Of a DNA stretch of 64,000 bases, positions 46,735 to 56,024 are shown in pieces (within the stretch, counting starts at the first letter, position 1; the number at the start of each line of letters is the position of its first letter). This DNA comes from Streptococcus infantis (GTDB taxonomy: Bacteria; Bacillota; Bacilli; Lactobacillales; Streptococcaceae), in assembly GCF_018499575.1 (NCBI RefSeq), contig NZ_JAHDAP010000003.1, positions 1-64,000 of the forward strand. The letters run 5' to 3'. Position numbers and translations under genes: made by a program. The notes beneath the pieces are model-generated. The model was not told where the DNA came from. It saw nothing but the letters and a program-made list of their open reading frames with translations, and ran no database searches.

Positions 46735-46770
46735 TAAAAAAACACTCCAATTTTATTGGAGTGTTTTTAA
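46735..46770 (+). terminator. terminator after the HAD gene (bidirectional shape)
   Basis: Stem AAAACACTCCAAT/ATTGGAGTGTTTTT, with A and T runs on both sides, between the convergent HAD and DUF805 genes. Confidence 0.9.
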
Positions 46771-46797
46771 CTAGTGATTACTTCGGTCCGCCATTTA

Positions 46798-47157
46798 TTA
46801 GCCAGACACTTCCTTGGTTGGCATTGCCAGCAGGACTAAAAGAATAAATCCTCCCATTGGAGCGAAAGCGAGAAAAATGAAGGCCCAGTGAAAGCCTGCA
46901 TCACGTAAACGACGAACTCTTAGAGCGATACTCGGTATGAATATCACTAAATAAAAAATGATATAAAAACTCAGAATTCCCACACTTGCGATAGGGTCTG
47001 CTACTTCTTCTTTAGTGAAGACAGCCTGAAAATAGGTAATATAAAGAGGAATGGATAAAAGGCTGTTCATTATCCAAACCCACCAAAAATCCGGACGCGT
47101 TGAACGGCCTGTGAAATCTAAAAACCCTTTAAAGAAATTTTTATAGGCTTCAATCAT
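46798..47157 (-). CDS. DUF805 membrane protein, paralogue 3 (short)
   Basis: The 119-aa protein has the DUF805 opening MIEAYKNFFKGFLDFTGRST, then RPDFWWVW, about four membrane helices and the FHWAFIF and MPTKE motifs. Unlike its two neighbours it ends directly after MPTKEVSG and lacks the acidic tail. The function of DUF805 is unknown. Third of a tandem trio. Confidence 0.88.
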   Translation of the reverse strand: MIEAYKNFFKGFLDFTGRSTRPDFWWVWIMNSLLSIPLYITYFQAVFTKEEVADPIASVGILSFYIIFYLVIFIPSIALRVRRLRDAGFHWAFIFLAFAPMGGFILLVLLAMPTKEVSG

Positions 47158-47230
47158 AAGATACTCCTAATTATATGTTAAACAGGCGTGAGAACTACCA
47201 GACAAGATTCAACTGTAAAACAAGAATCTC

Positions 47231-47695
47231 TTAGCTCTTATCTGATTCTTCGAACGGTGTGTCTTCGATGACTTCTTCGACTTTGACTGTTTGAGGTTCA
47301 CTATAGTTTACCACTTCAGTCTCTTTTGTTGGCATAGCGAAAAGGACCAAAAGAGCAATTCCTCCCATTGGAACGAAGCGAAGGAAGATAAAGGCCCAGT
47401 GGAATCCGGCGTCACGCAAACGACGAACTGACAAAGCTAAAGTCGGCACTAAAATTGCTAGGTAGAAAACTGCATAAATAATGGCAACTAAACCAAAAAC
47501 CATGAAAGTAGCTTCGCTAGCTGAATCGCTCACTGAATACATCACGGTACTAAGAAATACAGTGTAGAAATAGATAATCCAGAAAGGAATAGAAAGGATG
47601 AGGTTTCCTAACCAAACCCACCAGAAATCTGGACGCGTCGAACGACCGGTGAACTCTGCATAATTCTTGAAAAAATTCTTATAAGCTTGAATCAT
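47231..47695 (-). CDS. DUF805 membrane protein, paralogue 2
   Basis: The 154-aa protein starts MIQAYKNFFKNYAEFTGRST, has four membrane helices, RRLRDAGFHWAFIFL and MPTKE, and a 27-residue acidic C-terminal tail (VEEVIEDTPFEESDKS). AGGGGAG lies before the start. Confidence 0.88.
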   Translation of the reverse strand: MIQAYKNFFKNYAEFTGRSTRPDFWWVWLGNLILSIPFWIIYFYTVFLSTVMYSVSDSASEATFMVFGLVAIIYAVFYLAILVPTLALSVRRLRDAGFHWAFIFLRFVPMGGIALLVLFAMPTKETEVVNYSEPQTVKVEEVIEDTPFEESDKS

Positions 47696-47770
47696 AAGCT
47701 ACTCCCCTATTATTATTTTTATCGTTTAGAATACTTAATAAGATTTGTAGAGCGACTGTGAATAGACATA

Positions 47771-47813
47771 AAACACTCCCAAATCTTAAATTTAGACCTA
47801 GGAGTATTTTTAG
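47771..47813 (-). terminator. likely terminator after DUF805 paralogue 1
   Basis: The reverse strand pairs ACTCC with GGGAGT and TCT with AGA across an A/T loop, followed by GTTTTATG. Weaker than the other terminators in the window. Confidence 0.5.
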
Positions 47814-47872
47814 GATCTAGCTTTACAATCTTAAAAGATCTTATCAACTAGAGATGCTTTAACAATTTTACT

Positions 47873-48328
47873 TTAGTTCTTGTCTATTTCTTCAAATGGT
47901 GAGACTTCTTGAGCTTCAACTGCCTCTACAACTTCTTCAGCTTGAACTTCTTTTACTTGGTTCATAACTGGAGTTGCTTCTTCCTTTGTTGGCATAGCAA
48001 AAAGTACTAGAAGAACAATACTACCCAGTGGAACGAATAAAATAAAGATAAGTGCCCAGTGGAAACCAGCGTCACGAAGGCGACGGACCATCAAAGCAAG
48101 CGACGGTAAGAAAAGTGCTAAGCCAAAAATAAAATAGATAATAGCGATAAAGCCCAAAGCAATAAGAGCGCTCTTGTTTCGTGAATTAGCTAGAGCATTT
48201 CCGTATGTTAAGAAGAAAGGAATATAAAGAATCATATTTCCAAGCCAAACCCACCAGAAATCAGAACGTGTTGAACGGCCTGCAAAATCTACATAGCCTT
48301 TAAAGAAACTTTTATAAGCGTTAATCAT
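47873..48328 (-). CDS. DUF805 membrane protein, paralogue 1
   Basis: The 151-aa protein starts MINAYKSFFKGYVDFAGRST, has four membrane helices, RRLRDAGFHWALIFI and MPTKE, and an acidic tail (VEEVVEAVEAQEVSPFEEID). An extended -10 TGGTAAAAT lies about 35 nt upstream, so this gene has its own promoter. Confidence 0.88.
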   Translation of the reverse strand: MINAYKSFFKGYVDFAGRSTRSDFWWVWLGNMILYIPFFLTYGNALANSRNKSALIALGFIAIIYFIFGLALFLPSLALMVRRLRDAGFHWALIFILFVPLGSIVLLVLFAMPTKEEATPVMNQVKEVQAEEVVEAVEAQEVSPFEEIDKN

Positions 48329-48491
48329 AAGATACTCCCTATTATTGTTATTTATTATATTTTACCATATCTGTTCACTTAGAGCAAATATGTTTAAAAT
48401 TAGCTGAAAATTCCTCTAAATATAGAGAAAAGATATTACCTGTCACCTCCACTTAAAGAAGATTTGACGGATAATACCTTATTTTTTATAT

Positions 48492-50342
48492 TTAATCCAC
48501 ATGAGTTGTTTCATTAGCAAAAGCTATGATTGCTCTCTTCAATTCAGAACCTTGCAAGGTACGGAACTCTTCAATCTTCTTATTGATCATCTCAAGAGGC
48601 ATCACATTTACCTTACCAACAAAGATCTTGTCCATTACTTGATTGTCAACTAGTTCAGTTGACACAAGCAACTCTTCGTATAGTTTTTCACCTGGGCGAA
48701 TACCTACTTCTACGATTGGAATTTCATTTTCAGTATGACCGCTGAGTAGAACCATTTTCTTAGCCAAATCGTAGATGCGAACAGGTTTACCCATATCAAG
48801 GATAAAGACTTCTCCATCCTTGGCATAAGCACCCGCATGAATCACCAAACGACTAGCTTCTGGAATGGTCATAAAGTAACGAGTCATTCGGAAATCCGTC
48901 ACTGTTACAGGCCCACCTTCAGCAATCTGACGTTCAAAGACAGGAATCACACTACCGCGACTACCCAGAACATTACCGAAGCGAACCGCACAATAGGTAG
49001 ATTGGCTACGTTGATTAAATCCAGTGACAATCAACTCAGCCACACGTTTAGTTGCTCCCATTACGTTTGGTGGATTAACGGCCTTATCTGTCGAAATCAT
49101 AACCATTTTTGGAACTCGAGCAGCGTCAACTGCCTTAGCAACATTATAAGTTCCAAGGATATTATTCTTAAAGGCTTCTTTTGGATTGCGCTCCATCATC
49201 GGAACATGTTTATGGGCTGCAGCATGGTAAACAATCGCTGGTTCGTACTGTTCAAAAACTTGAAGCAAACGATCGTAATCTTGAATATCGGCAATGACAG
49301 GAACAAAATCAATTTCCTGGAACTTGCGAATCAATTCATGGTAAATCAGATAAATAGAGTTTTCTCCATGACCGAGCAGAATGACACGTTCAGGATTGAA
49401 GCGACTGACTTGACGGCAAATTTCTGAACCAATTGAACCTCCGGCACCAGTTACCAAGATTGTTTTACCAGTGATTTCAGAACCCAGGCGTGATTCATCG
49501 AGCTGAATCTCCTTACGTCCCAAAAGGTCTGTGATATCAATCTTCTGGAAACTACCTGCTTGAGGTTGGATTCCCTGCACAACTGACTCAATCATCGGCA
49601 TCTTAAAGCATTTTACACCGATATGGTTACACATTTGCAGAATTCGCTCATATTCAGATGGATCTAGAGACGGAATTGCAACGATAACTTTTTCTACTCT
49701 GTAGCGTTTAGCCAATTCTGGTAGATTATCATAAGAACCCAAAACTGGGATTTTCCCAAGCTTTTGACCTTTTTTCTTTTCATCATTATCCAAAATTCCA
49801 ACTAGCTCAAGGTCACTAGTAGGATGTTGGTAGCTGTCCATAAAGAGCGCGCCACCATCTCCAGCACCAATCAAGAAGGTACGGCGGTGTTCTCCATCAC
49901 CATTGCCCTTTTTACGTCTTGAGTAAATCAACTGCCAAGTGATACGAGGAAGTAAAATCAAAAAGGTGGTTAATAGGATAAAGAGTACGATAAAGCGGAC
50001 AGAAAAGAGTGGCAAAAAGGCGTAGCAAATAACATAAGATAAGATACTACTGATGGTCACTCCGAAGAAAATCTTCATGAAATCTGTGATTTTACTATAG
50101 CGACTAATGCTAGCGTTAAGACCCCAGAAGCCAATCATCAGTTGATAGAACAGGAAGGTTAGACTGGTGTAAATGACATAGTCTACCGGGGCTGGATTGA
50201 TTAACCCATAAAATAGAATATAGGACACAATAATTGATAAGACCATACTGGCAATATCAAAAAAGCCCCAAAAAATTTGTTTCTGTTGTTTATTTAATAC
50301 TTCAACCAGATCAATGACGTAATCTGTTATTTTTTTATTCAT
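48492..50342 (-). CDS. membrane-bound UDP-sugar 4,6-dehydratase/epimerase (CapD/FlaA1/WbpM type)
   Basis: It probably makes a 4-keto-6-deoxy or epimerised UDP-sugar for a surface polysaccharide. The 616-aa product has four N-terminal membrane helices (about 20-130), a CoA-binding-like Rossmann domain (about 150-250, FLIGAGDGG) and an SDR domain with TGAGGSIGSEICRQ (about 298-311). The usual YxxxK is MxxxK (VMGATKR) as in large WbpM-type enzymes. It follows the GT2 gene on the same strand. Pneumococcus has a similar pair here, outside the cps locus (recalled). Confidence 0.9.
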   Translation of the reverse strand: MNKKITDYVIDLVEVLNKQQKQIFWGFFDIASMVLSIIVSYILFYGLINPAPVDYVIYTSLTFLFYQLMIGFWGLNASISRYSKITDFMKIFFGVTISSILSYVICYAFLPLFSVRFIVLFILLTTFLILLPRITWQLIYSRRKKGNGDGEHRRTFLIGAGDGGALFMDSYQHPTSDLELVGILDNDEKKKGQKLGKIPVLGSYDNLPELAKRYRVEKVIVAIPSLDPSEYERILQMCNHIGVKCFKMPMIESVVQGIQPQAGSFQKIDITDLLGRKEIQLDESRLGSEITGKTILVTGAGGSIGSEICRQVSRFNPERVILLGHGENSIYLIYHELIRKFQEIDFVPVIADIQDYDRLLQVFEQYEPAIVYHAAAHKHVPMMERNPKEAFKNNILGTYNVAKAVDAARVPKMVMISTDKAVNPPNVMGATKRVAELIVTGFNQRSQSTYCAVRFGNVLGSRGSVIPVFERQIAEGGPVTVTDFRMTRYFMTIPEASRLVIHAGAYAKDGEVFILDMGKPVRIYDLAKKMVLLSGHTENEIPIVEVGIRPGEKLYEELLVSTELVDNQVMDKIFVGKVNVMPLEMINKKIEEFRTLQGSELKRAIIAFANETTHVD

Positions 50343-50420
50343 GTGAATGGTATCCTCCTACACAGAATCACATTTTCTAGAAATGATAAGATATAGTTTT
50401 AAAATCCTATCCGCTAAGCA

Positions 50421-51251
50421 TTACTTGCTTTTTCTTAGAAGTTTTAAAAATATAAACTGCCGCACAAAGCCTGGGCACAGAGCAACGACAACCTGAATTA
50501 AAACACTTTTCAGGTATTCACCATAAGAAATCTGCCCACGCGCGTACATTCTTTGACGTGCCTGACGATAGAGCTTGAGATAGCGAAGACCTCCACGGCG
50601 TTCAAACATCCCAGCCCCTACTCGTACCTTACAAAGAATCTGATCCACATTTCCAGTTCGAGCTCCAGCACTAATCATATTGAGCCAGAGAAGATCATCT
50701 TCCATATAAAGACCATCCTCATAGTTACCAGCCTTGAGCACCATTTCTTTTTTGAACATCACAGTCATATGATTAAAGGCACTTCTCATACGCTGGTAGG
50801 CAATGATATCCTCATGATTAATCGGCACACGACGATAGGACACAATCTCGTCTGGTTGGTCGATAAACTCTGCGATATGACCTCCCAGCAAGTCCAAGTT
50901 TTCCTTTTCCATCAATTCAAACTGTTGTTCGAAACGGTCTTCGACAGCAATATCATCTGTATCCATACGAGCAATGATATCATACTGACACTGTAAAACA
51001 CCATATTGAAGGGCCAAGCCTAGACCACGATTTTGCTCAAGTGGACAACGTTTGATCGGAATACTTGACTGTGCTTCCAATTTCTCCAAAACTTGATAGA
51101 GCTCAGGTGTCAGTGGCCCATCTTCGACGATGACCACTTCGCTAGGTTTGAGCGTTTGATGTAAGATACTCTCTACCGCCTCTTCTAGAAAGGCTGGATT
51201 TTCTTTAACATAGACTGACATCAGGACGCTAAATTTACGATTTTCAGACAC
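50421..51251 (-). CDS. family 2 glycosyltransferase
   Basis: It transfers a sugar from a nucleotide donor to an unknown acceptor. The 276-aa GT-A domain starts KFSVLMSVYVKENPAFLEEA and has the metal-binding DTDD in RMDTDDIAVE and an ED motif in YMEDDLLW. The start is GTG with GGAG 7 nt upstream. It is probably co-transcribed with the CapD-like gene 78 nt downstream. Confidence 0.92.
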   Translation of the reverse strand: MSENRKFSVLMSVYVKENPAFLEEAVESILHQTLKPSEVVIVEDGPLTPELYQVLEKLEAQSSIPIKRCPLEQNRGLGLALQYGVLQCQYDIIARMDTDDIAVEDRFEQQFELMEKENLDLLGGHIAEFIDQPDEIVSYRRVPINHEDIIAYQRMRSAFNHMTVMFKKEMVLKAGNYEDGLYMEDDLLWLNMISAGARTGNVDQILCKVRVGAGMFERRGGLRYLKLYRQARQRMYARGQISYGEYLKSVLIQVVVALCPGFVRQFIFLKLLRKSK

Positions 51252-51401
51252 AGTACTTCTCCAATGTATAGATTTTCTTTCACTATTTTATCACAAATTT
51301 CCAGACTTTCCTATTTTTATTTGAATCCCAGAAAAAAACTAGTAAATCTATTCTTCTTTTTCCCATGATTTCGCTGAGCTAAGTAACGGATTCTCTCTAT
51401 C

Positions 51402-51430
51402 TTGACATCTATGGGAAAAAGCCTTAAAAT
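51402..51430 (+). promoter_or_regulatory. MFS gene promoter
   Basis: TTGACA at 51402-51407, a 17-bp spacer and TAAAAT at 51425-51430. Its position excludes translation starts upstream of 51430 and supports the start at 51465. Confidence 0.8.
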
Positions 51431-51464
51431 AAGCTGTTATCAAAATCAGCATATTGAGGTTCAC

Positions 51465-52631
51465 ATGAAAAAACGATCACTCTTTTTTATTCTAGGAATT
51501 ATCTTAATCGGAGCGGTCTTAAGGGCTCCTTTCACAGCTTTGCCAACTATTTTAGGTGACATTGCTCAAGGTTTGGGAGTAGAAGTCAGTTCACTTGGTG
51601 TTTTGACCAGCCTTCCTCTCTTGATGTTTGCCCTCTTCTCCTCTTTTGCGACACGTTTGGCTCAAAAAATTGGGCTCGAGCACCTTTTCACCTATAGTCT
51701 TATCGTATTGACCATAGGTTCCGTGATTCGTATCTTTAATCTTCCTCTACTCTATCTGGGAACTTTACTCATCGGAGCAAGTATTGCAATCTTTAACGTG
51801 CTCCTTCCTAGCGCTATTCAGGCCAACTACCCACAAAAGATTAGCTTCTTGACAACAGTATATGTGACTTCCATGGGAATCGCAACAGCTCTTGCTTCCT
51901 ATCTCTCTGTTCCCATTACTCAAGCGACCTCTTGGAAAGGCTTGATCCTCTGCCTATCCTTCGTCTGCCTACTAACTTTAGTGGTCTGGTTCCCCAATCA
52001 TCGTCACAATCATTTTCTAGAAGGACATGAGAAAAAACAAAAGAGAGAGAACATTCTAAAAGACAAGAAAGTTTGGGCTATTATTGTATTTGGTGGACTT
52101 CAGTCCTTGCTCTTCTATACTAGCATGACCTGGTTACCAACCATGGCCATCAGTGCAGGACTATCTCATACAGACGCTGGCCTTCTGGCTTCTATCTTTT
52201 CACTGATTAGTATCCCCTTCTCGATGACCATTCCAAGTTTAACGACTCGTTTGTCCAATCGTCACCGTCAAATCATGCTGACAGTCATCTCTCTGGCTGG
52301 AATGTTTGGAATTGCCATGCTCTTATACCCGAGCAAGAGTTTCCTCTACTGGTTAGTAGCGCATCTCTTGATTGGTACTGCCTGTAGCGCTCTTTTCCCT
52401 TATCTCATGGTTTGCTTCTCCATCAAAACTAGCTCTCCTGAAAAGACAGCCCAATTATCTGGACTTGCCCAGACCGGCGGCTACATTTTGGCAGCTGTCG
52501 GTCCAACTCTCTTTGGTTATAGTTTTAACTTTTTCCATTCGTGGATCCCAGCTGTACTGGCTCTTCTAGTTATTGATATCATCATGACGGTCGCCCTCTT
52601 TATGGTGGATAAATCGGATAAAATCCTCTAA
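51465..52631 (+). CDS. MFS transporter, CynX/NimT-like
   Basis: The 388-aa protein has 12 membrane segments and a short basic central loop (HEKKQKRENILKDKK). The opening AVLRAPFTALPTILGDIAQG is typical of the cyanate/nitroimidazole-type MFS group. The substrate is unknown and drug or metabolite export is plausible. The start at 51465 (MKKRSLFF) follows GAGG by 5 nt. Monocistronic. Confidence 0.88.
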   Translation: MKKRSLFFILGIILIGAVLRAPFTALPTILGDIAQGLGVEVSSLGVLTSLPLLMFALFSSFATRLAQKIGLEHLFTYSLIVLTIGSVIRIFNLPLLYLGTLLIGASIAIFNVLLPSAIQANYPQKISFLTTVYVTSMGIATALASYLSVPITQATSWKGLILCLSFVCLLTLVVWFPNHRHNHFLEGHEKKQKRENILKDKKVWAIIVFGGLQSLLFYTSMTWLPTMAISAGLSHTDAGLLASIFSLISIPFSMTIPSLTTRLSNRHRQIMLTVISLAGMFGIAMLLYPSKSFLYWLVAHLLIGTACSALFPYLMVCFSIKTSSPEKTAQLSGLAQTGGYILAAVGPTLFGYSFNFFHSWIPAVLALLVIDIIMTVALFMVDKSDKIL

Positions 52632-52671
52632 AAAGGTTTTTAGAATTTGCTATAAATAAACACACTTTGAA

Positions 52672-52694
52672 AGCCAGACTGAGTCTGGTTTTTT
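52672..52694 (+). terminator. terminator of the MFS gene
   Basis: Stem CCAGAC/GTCTGG with loop TGA followed by TTTTTT, 40 nt after the stop. Confidence 0.85.
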
Positions 52695-52981
52695 GGATCT
52701 TCACAACATTTTACAAAGTATAGATTTACCATGCATACTACTCTTACTATGAGCAAAAATGATATAATAAAGCTAGGAAAACTTCGGTTACAATTTATTA
52801 GGAGTAGCACTGTTTGGGTACATAAAAGATTATTACTTTCGGAATTGATAGTTGAAGCGATGCTAAAGTTGAAATTATAAACGTCTACATTTATGATTGT
52901 TTTAACGCCATTAAGAAATTTTGATTGGATAAAAAATATCGATTATCCAAAGACCATCGAATCATATAAGGAGAAATTTGT
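52695..52981 (+). other. non-coding stretch upstream of the LRR-like gene
   Basis: The 350-nt gap from 52632 holds the MFS terminator and then AT-rich sequence with a TGATATAAT -10-like element near 52757 and short interrupted frames (for example around 52815-52880) that look like eroded coding sequence. I cannot identify a parent gene. AAGGAG lies before the ATG at 52982. Confidence 0.4.
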
Positions 52982-54478
52982 ATGTTAGCAAAAGCAGGGG
53001 ACGTATATTGTGTTTATAATTTCCATCTAAAAAAATACATAGCTTGTCAGATAACCAAGATAGAAGAAGGGGAGAAAAAGCCGCAGGCTGTCCTACTATC
53101 ATTAGACTGGTCAGGAGATCAACCTCTTAGAGAAGAAGAGCTAGCTTCTTTGAAGCCACTCTATATAGATTTTATGTACTGGGAAAGAAACTTACATCTT
53201 AGTAATGTTGATATTCATGTACCGTCAAATTATATTTTTATTGGTAATACAACACCATTAACAACTGAAAGCACCAATACTTATGCTATGTTTTGGGGGA
53301 ATGGTTACGATATTTATAGGCAACTGAAATGGCAAGAAATACCAAAAGAAAAAAGAGATTTATTTAAGAAAGCAGATAAAAGCAAGGAAAAAGTTTCATT
53401 TGCAGGAAATGAGTGCCGTATTTCTAAACACAATATCAATGACGAGTGGACGCCTTTTGAAGATGCATTAGAATTAAAGGTCTTTCCTTGTTTATCTAAG
53501 TTGGCATTAACGAGATGGCACAAAAATTTATATGAATATTTACAGTCAACTCCTTTTATTACAGAACTAGTTCTTGAGAATCATGGACAAACAAAACTGG
53601 ATTTTTCTAAGACTTCCATACATCGGCTTTCCATTGATTTGACAGGCGTAGAGGAACTTAGACTGAACGATGATTTGGAGGAGCTAGTCTTATTAGGAGA
53701 CATGAGCGACAATTGTCAGATACTTGTAAAGGACAATGGAGCCAGCTTACGATTACAACTTGATCGTTCTCTACCTAAGGTACTGGGATTAAAAGATTTA
53801 GGAGCCATCCATTGTTCTAACATCCTTGAAATAGACTTTGCACAAATCTTGAATAACTATCCAAGGCTTAGGGAATTAAGATTGTGGGGGAAACCTGGTC
53901 ATATTCTTAATTTCCATAAATTATCAGAGTTAAAAGAGTTAGTCGTATTTTCCACTGTGGATTTGTTTGGCTTTACTGCAGAAGATATTCCCAAACCAGA
54001 AGATTTACCTCGATTAAGCATGTTTTGGATGAGTAGCTTGCCAGAAGAGGCCGCTAAAGTAGCCAAAAAATATTATAAAAAACAGCAGGACAAGGGACTA
54101 AATCTTTGGATAACAAAACCGAGAAAAGCTGAATGGCTAGCCCAAAACCTAGACAATCCATTTCGCTCATGGGATGGACAAGAAAATATTTCAACCGCAA
54201 ACGCAAAAAAAGCAGCCTCTCTATATAGAAAGACTAGAGCAAGCCTTATAAAGCTTCTAGAAAACCCCAACGAGGACACTATGAAACACATAGAAGTCCT
54301 CATAAGAGAGTATACTCAAGGTTTCAATAAAATGGACAAGCGTAACTATTTTATTGAAACAATCGAGAGAGAGGATATCTATGATGCCCTGGTCAAGATC
54401 TTAGATTTACTACCTGAAGATTTAGGGATGGACAAAGAAAAATTTATAGAAATCTTTGATGAGCTAAAAGATTTTTAA
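52982..54478 (+). CDS. unrecognised 498-aa protein with leucine-rich-repeat-like centre
   Basis: No signal peptide or membrane segment is seen. The N-terminal part (about 1-90) is a small beta-rich domain (AGDVYCVYNFHLKKYIACQI) similar in style to some immunity-protein domains. The centre (about 165-345) has irregular leucine-rich repeats (FITELVLENHGQTKLDFSKT, VEELRLNDDLEELVLLG, YPRLRELRLWG, LSELKELVVFS). The C-terminus (about 410-498) is helical. I would expect protein-protein binding. An orphan immunity role is speculation. It is followed at 41 nt by another unknown gene. Confidence 0.7.
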   Translation: MLAKAGDVYCVYNFHLKKYIACQITKIEEGEKKPQAVLLSLDWSGDQPLREEELASLKPLYIDFMYWERNLHLSNVDIHVPSNYIFIGNTTPLTTESTNTYAMFWGNGYDIYRQLKWQEIPKEKRDLFKKADKSKEKVSFAGNECRISKHNINDEWTPFEDALELKVFPCLSKLALTRWHKNLYEYLQSTPFITELVLENHGQTKLDFSKTSIHRLSIDLTGVEELRLNDDLEELVLLGDMSDNCQILVKDNGASLRLQLDRSLPKVLGLKDLGAIHCSNILEIDFAQILNNYPRLRELRLWGKPGHILNFHKLSELKELVVFSTVDLFGFTAEDIPKPEDLPRLSMFWMSSLPEEAAKVAKKYYKKQQDKGLNLWITKPRKAEWLAQNLDNPFRSWDGQENISTANAKKAASLYRKTRASLIKLLENPNEDTMKHIEVLIREYTQGFNKMDKRNYFIETIEREDIYDALVKILDLLPEDLGMDKEKFIEIFDELKDF

Positions 54479-54519
54479 ATGAGAAGTTTTTCTAGTTCAT
54501 TCTTGAAACGGAGATTATC

Positions 54520-54945
54520 ATGACTAACTTTATACAGACTATCACAGTAGAAAATCGGCAGGTCGACAAAGAAAATTACTTTACAATTGGCTACTCTCCA
54601 GAGATAGAAAAATCTTTACTGTGTGTTTATATTTCTTGGATTGCTGGTTACGAACGCTATTACCAGTTAGATGACGGAGATTTGGCTCTCTTTGAAAGCA
54701 AACGAGAAGAATTTCTCAAAAAATATGACAAAGAAATCAAGGCTTATCGGACTGAAAGATTGATTGGTTCTGGGGCTCTGAGGGATTACAATTTTAGTTC
54801 TTTGCCTGAGAATATCCTAAAAAACTTGGATAGCTATCCTCCATTTAACGGATATGTCTATCAAGATGGCATCCTCTGTGCTAGAATCAAGATTGAAGAC
54901 AAGTATTTTTATCTTCCGCCCATTTATGATGAGGATTACAGATAA
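54520..54945 (+). CDS. unrecognised 141-aa cytoplasmic protein
   Basis: It starts MTNFIQTITVENRQVDKENY and has an alpha/beta pattern rich in Tyr and acidic residues. No membrane segment, cysteine cluster or enzyme motif. The pI looks acidic. The size and acidic character would fit an immunity protein of a polymorphic toxin system, but no toxin gene lies nearby. ATTATC precedes ATG with only a weak GAGATT binding site. Co-transcription with the LRR-like gene is likely, and a terminator follows. Confidence 0.65.
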   Translation: MTNFIQTITVENRQVDKENYFTIGYSPEIEKSLLCVYISWIAGYERYYQLDDGDLALFESKREEFLKKYDKEIKAYRTERLIGSGALRDYNFSSLPENILKNLDSYPPFNGYVYQDGILCARIKIEDKYFYLPPIYDEDYR

Positions 54946-54978
54946 GCATTGCCCCAAATTGATACAAAACATCCTCTA

Positions 54979-55007
54979 ATCTTCTAGTTTTCACTAGAAG
55001 ATTTTTT
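54979..55007 (+). terminator. terminator of the LRR-like/unknown gene pair
   Basis: Stem ATCTTCTAG/CTAGAAGAT with a 6-nt loop followed by TTTTT. Confidence 0.88.
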
Positions 55008-55033
55008 ATATATAAAAATTTTACACATATTGC

Positions 55034-55062
55034 TTGACAGGGCTTACAAATAGATGTATGAT
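55034..55062 (+). promoter_or_regulatory. promoter of the PadR operon
   Basis: Perfect -35 TTGACA at 55034-55039, a 17-bp spacer and -10 TATGAT at 55057-55062. Confidence 0.85.
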
Positions 55063-55080
55063 GTATGTGTAGAATAATTA

Positions 55081-55099
55081 TATATAAAATTTTTATATA
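55081..55099 (+). promoter_or_regulatory. palindromic operator candidate for the PadR regulator
   Basis: TATATAAAATTTTTATATA is a perfect palindrome with 9-bp arms and a single central base, placed about 12 bp after the predicted transcription start. A related half-perfect copy lies near 55006-55023, upstream of the -35. PadR proteins commonly bind palindromes at their own promoters. Confidence 0.65.
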
Positions 55100-55117
55100 C
55101 TAAAAAGGAGGTACCCC

Positions 55118-55444
55118 ATGTATTTTCCTACATCAGCGGCTTTGATTGAATTTCTCATCTTAGCCATCCTAGAACAAGGGGATTCCTATGGTTATGAGAT
55201 CAGCCAAACTATTAAACTCATTGCCAAAATAAAGGAATCCACCCTCTACCCCATCTTGAAAAAACTGGAAACCAACCGCTATCTGACTACATACTCTCGC
55301 GAATACCAAGGTCGGATGCGCAAATACTACTCCTTGACAGAAATCGGAGAGGAGCAACTCTTTGTCCTTAGAGAAGAATGGACACTCTACACTGACACGA
55401 TCAACGGCATCATAGAAGGGAGCGTTCGCCATGACAAGAACTGA
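55118..55444 (+). CDS. PadR-family transcriptional regulator
   Basis: The 108-aa winged-helix repressor has ILAILEQGDSYGYEISQTIK and STLYPILKKLETNRYLTTYS, then GRMRKYYSLTEIG, the family pattern. The short C-terminal helix gives dimerisation. It overlaps the DUF1700 gene by 14 nt, the common PadR-DUF1700 arrangement, in which it represses its own operon. GGAGG lies before the ATG. Confidence 0.92.
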   Translation: MYFPTSAALIEFLILAILEQGDSYGYEISQTIKLIAKIKESTLYPILKKLETNRYLTTYSREYQGRMRKYYSLTEIGEEQLFVLREEWTLYTDTINGIIEGSVRHDKN

Positions 55445-56024
55445 ATATTTGAATCAGCTTGAAGCCTATCTGATGAAGCTTCCTCAAGCTGATCGCATCG
55501 AAGCCATGGACTACTTCAAAGAACTCTTTGATGATGCTGGTCCAGAAGGTGAGGAGGAGCTAATGGCTAGCCTTGGTAGTCCAAAAGAGGCTGCCCATGA
55601 TGTCCTGACTACACTTCTTGATAAGAAAATTAACGAAGAAAATTCCAATAAGAACAACCGTCAGGTTTTACAAATCGCAATCCTCGCACTTCTGGCTGCG
55701 CCTATCGGAATTCCGGTCGGAATTGGTCTTCTCATGGCTATCATCGGGATTTTTATTGCTGCTGTCAGCGTGCTTATAGCCTTCTTTGCTGTATCAGTAG
55801 CTGGACTAATCCTAGGAGGCGTTCTCCTATTTGAAAGCTTCTACATTCTGGCTGAATCTACATCTGCTTTTGTGCTGATTTTTGGTGGAGGTTTGCTAGC
55901 TATTGGAGCTTCATCCCTAGTCTTGCTGGCGACTTCCTATGTAACACGTTTCTTTGGATTACTAGTCCTCCGACTCATCCAATGGATTCTTAATAGAGGA
56001 AAGAGAGGTGAAAGACATGCGTAA
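55431..56024 (+). CDS. DUF1700 (HAAS-type) membrane protein
   Basis: The 197-aa protein has a cytoplasmic helical N-terminus (MTRTEYLNQLEAYLMKLPQA, DRIEAMDYFKELFDDAG; about 1-70), the HAAS-like signalling domain, followed by about four membrane helices (about 80-180). It overlaps PadR upstream and the DUF4097 frame downstream. The likely role is to pass an envelope signal to the regulator or to DUF4097, by family analogy. Confidence 0.85.
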   Translation: MTRTEYLNQLEAYLMKLPQADRIEAMDYFKELFDDAGPEGEEELMASLGSPKEAAHDVLTTLLDKKINEENSNKNNRQVLQIAILALLAAPIGIPVGIGLLMAIIGIFIAAVSVLIAFFAVSVAGLILGGVLLFESFYILAESTSAFVLIFGGGLLAIGASSLVLLATSYVTRFFGLLVLRLIQWILNRGKRGERHA

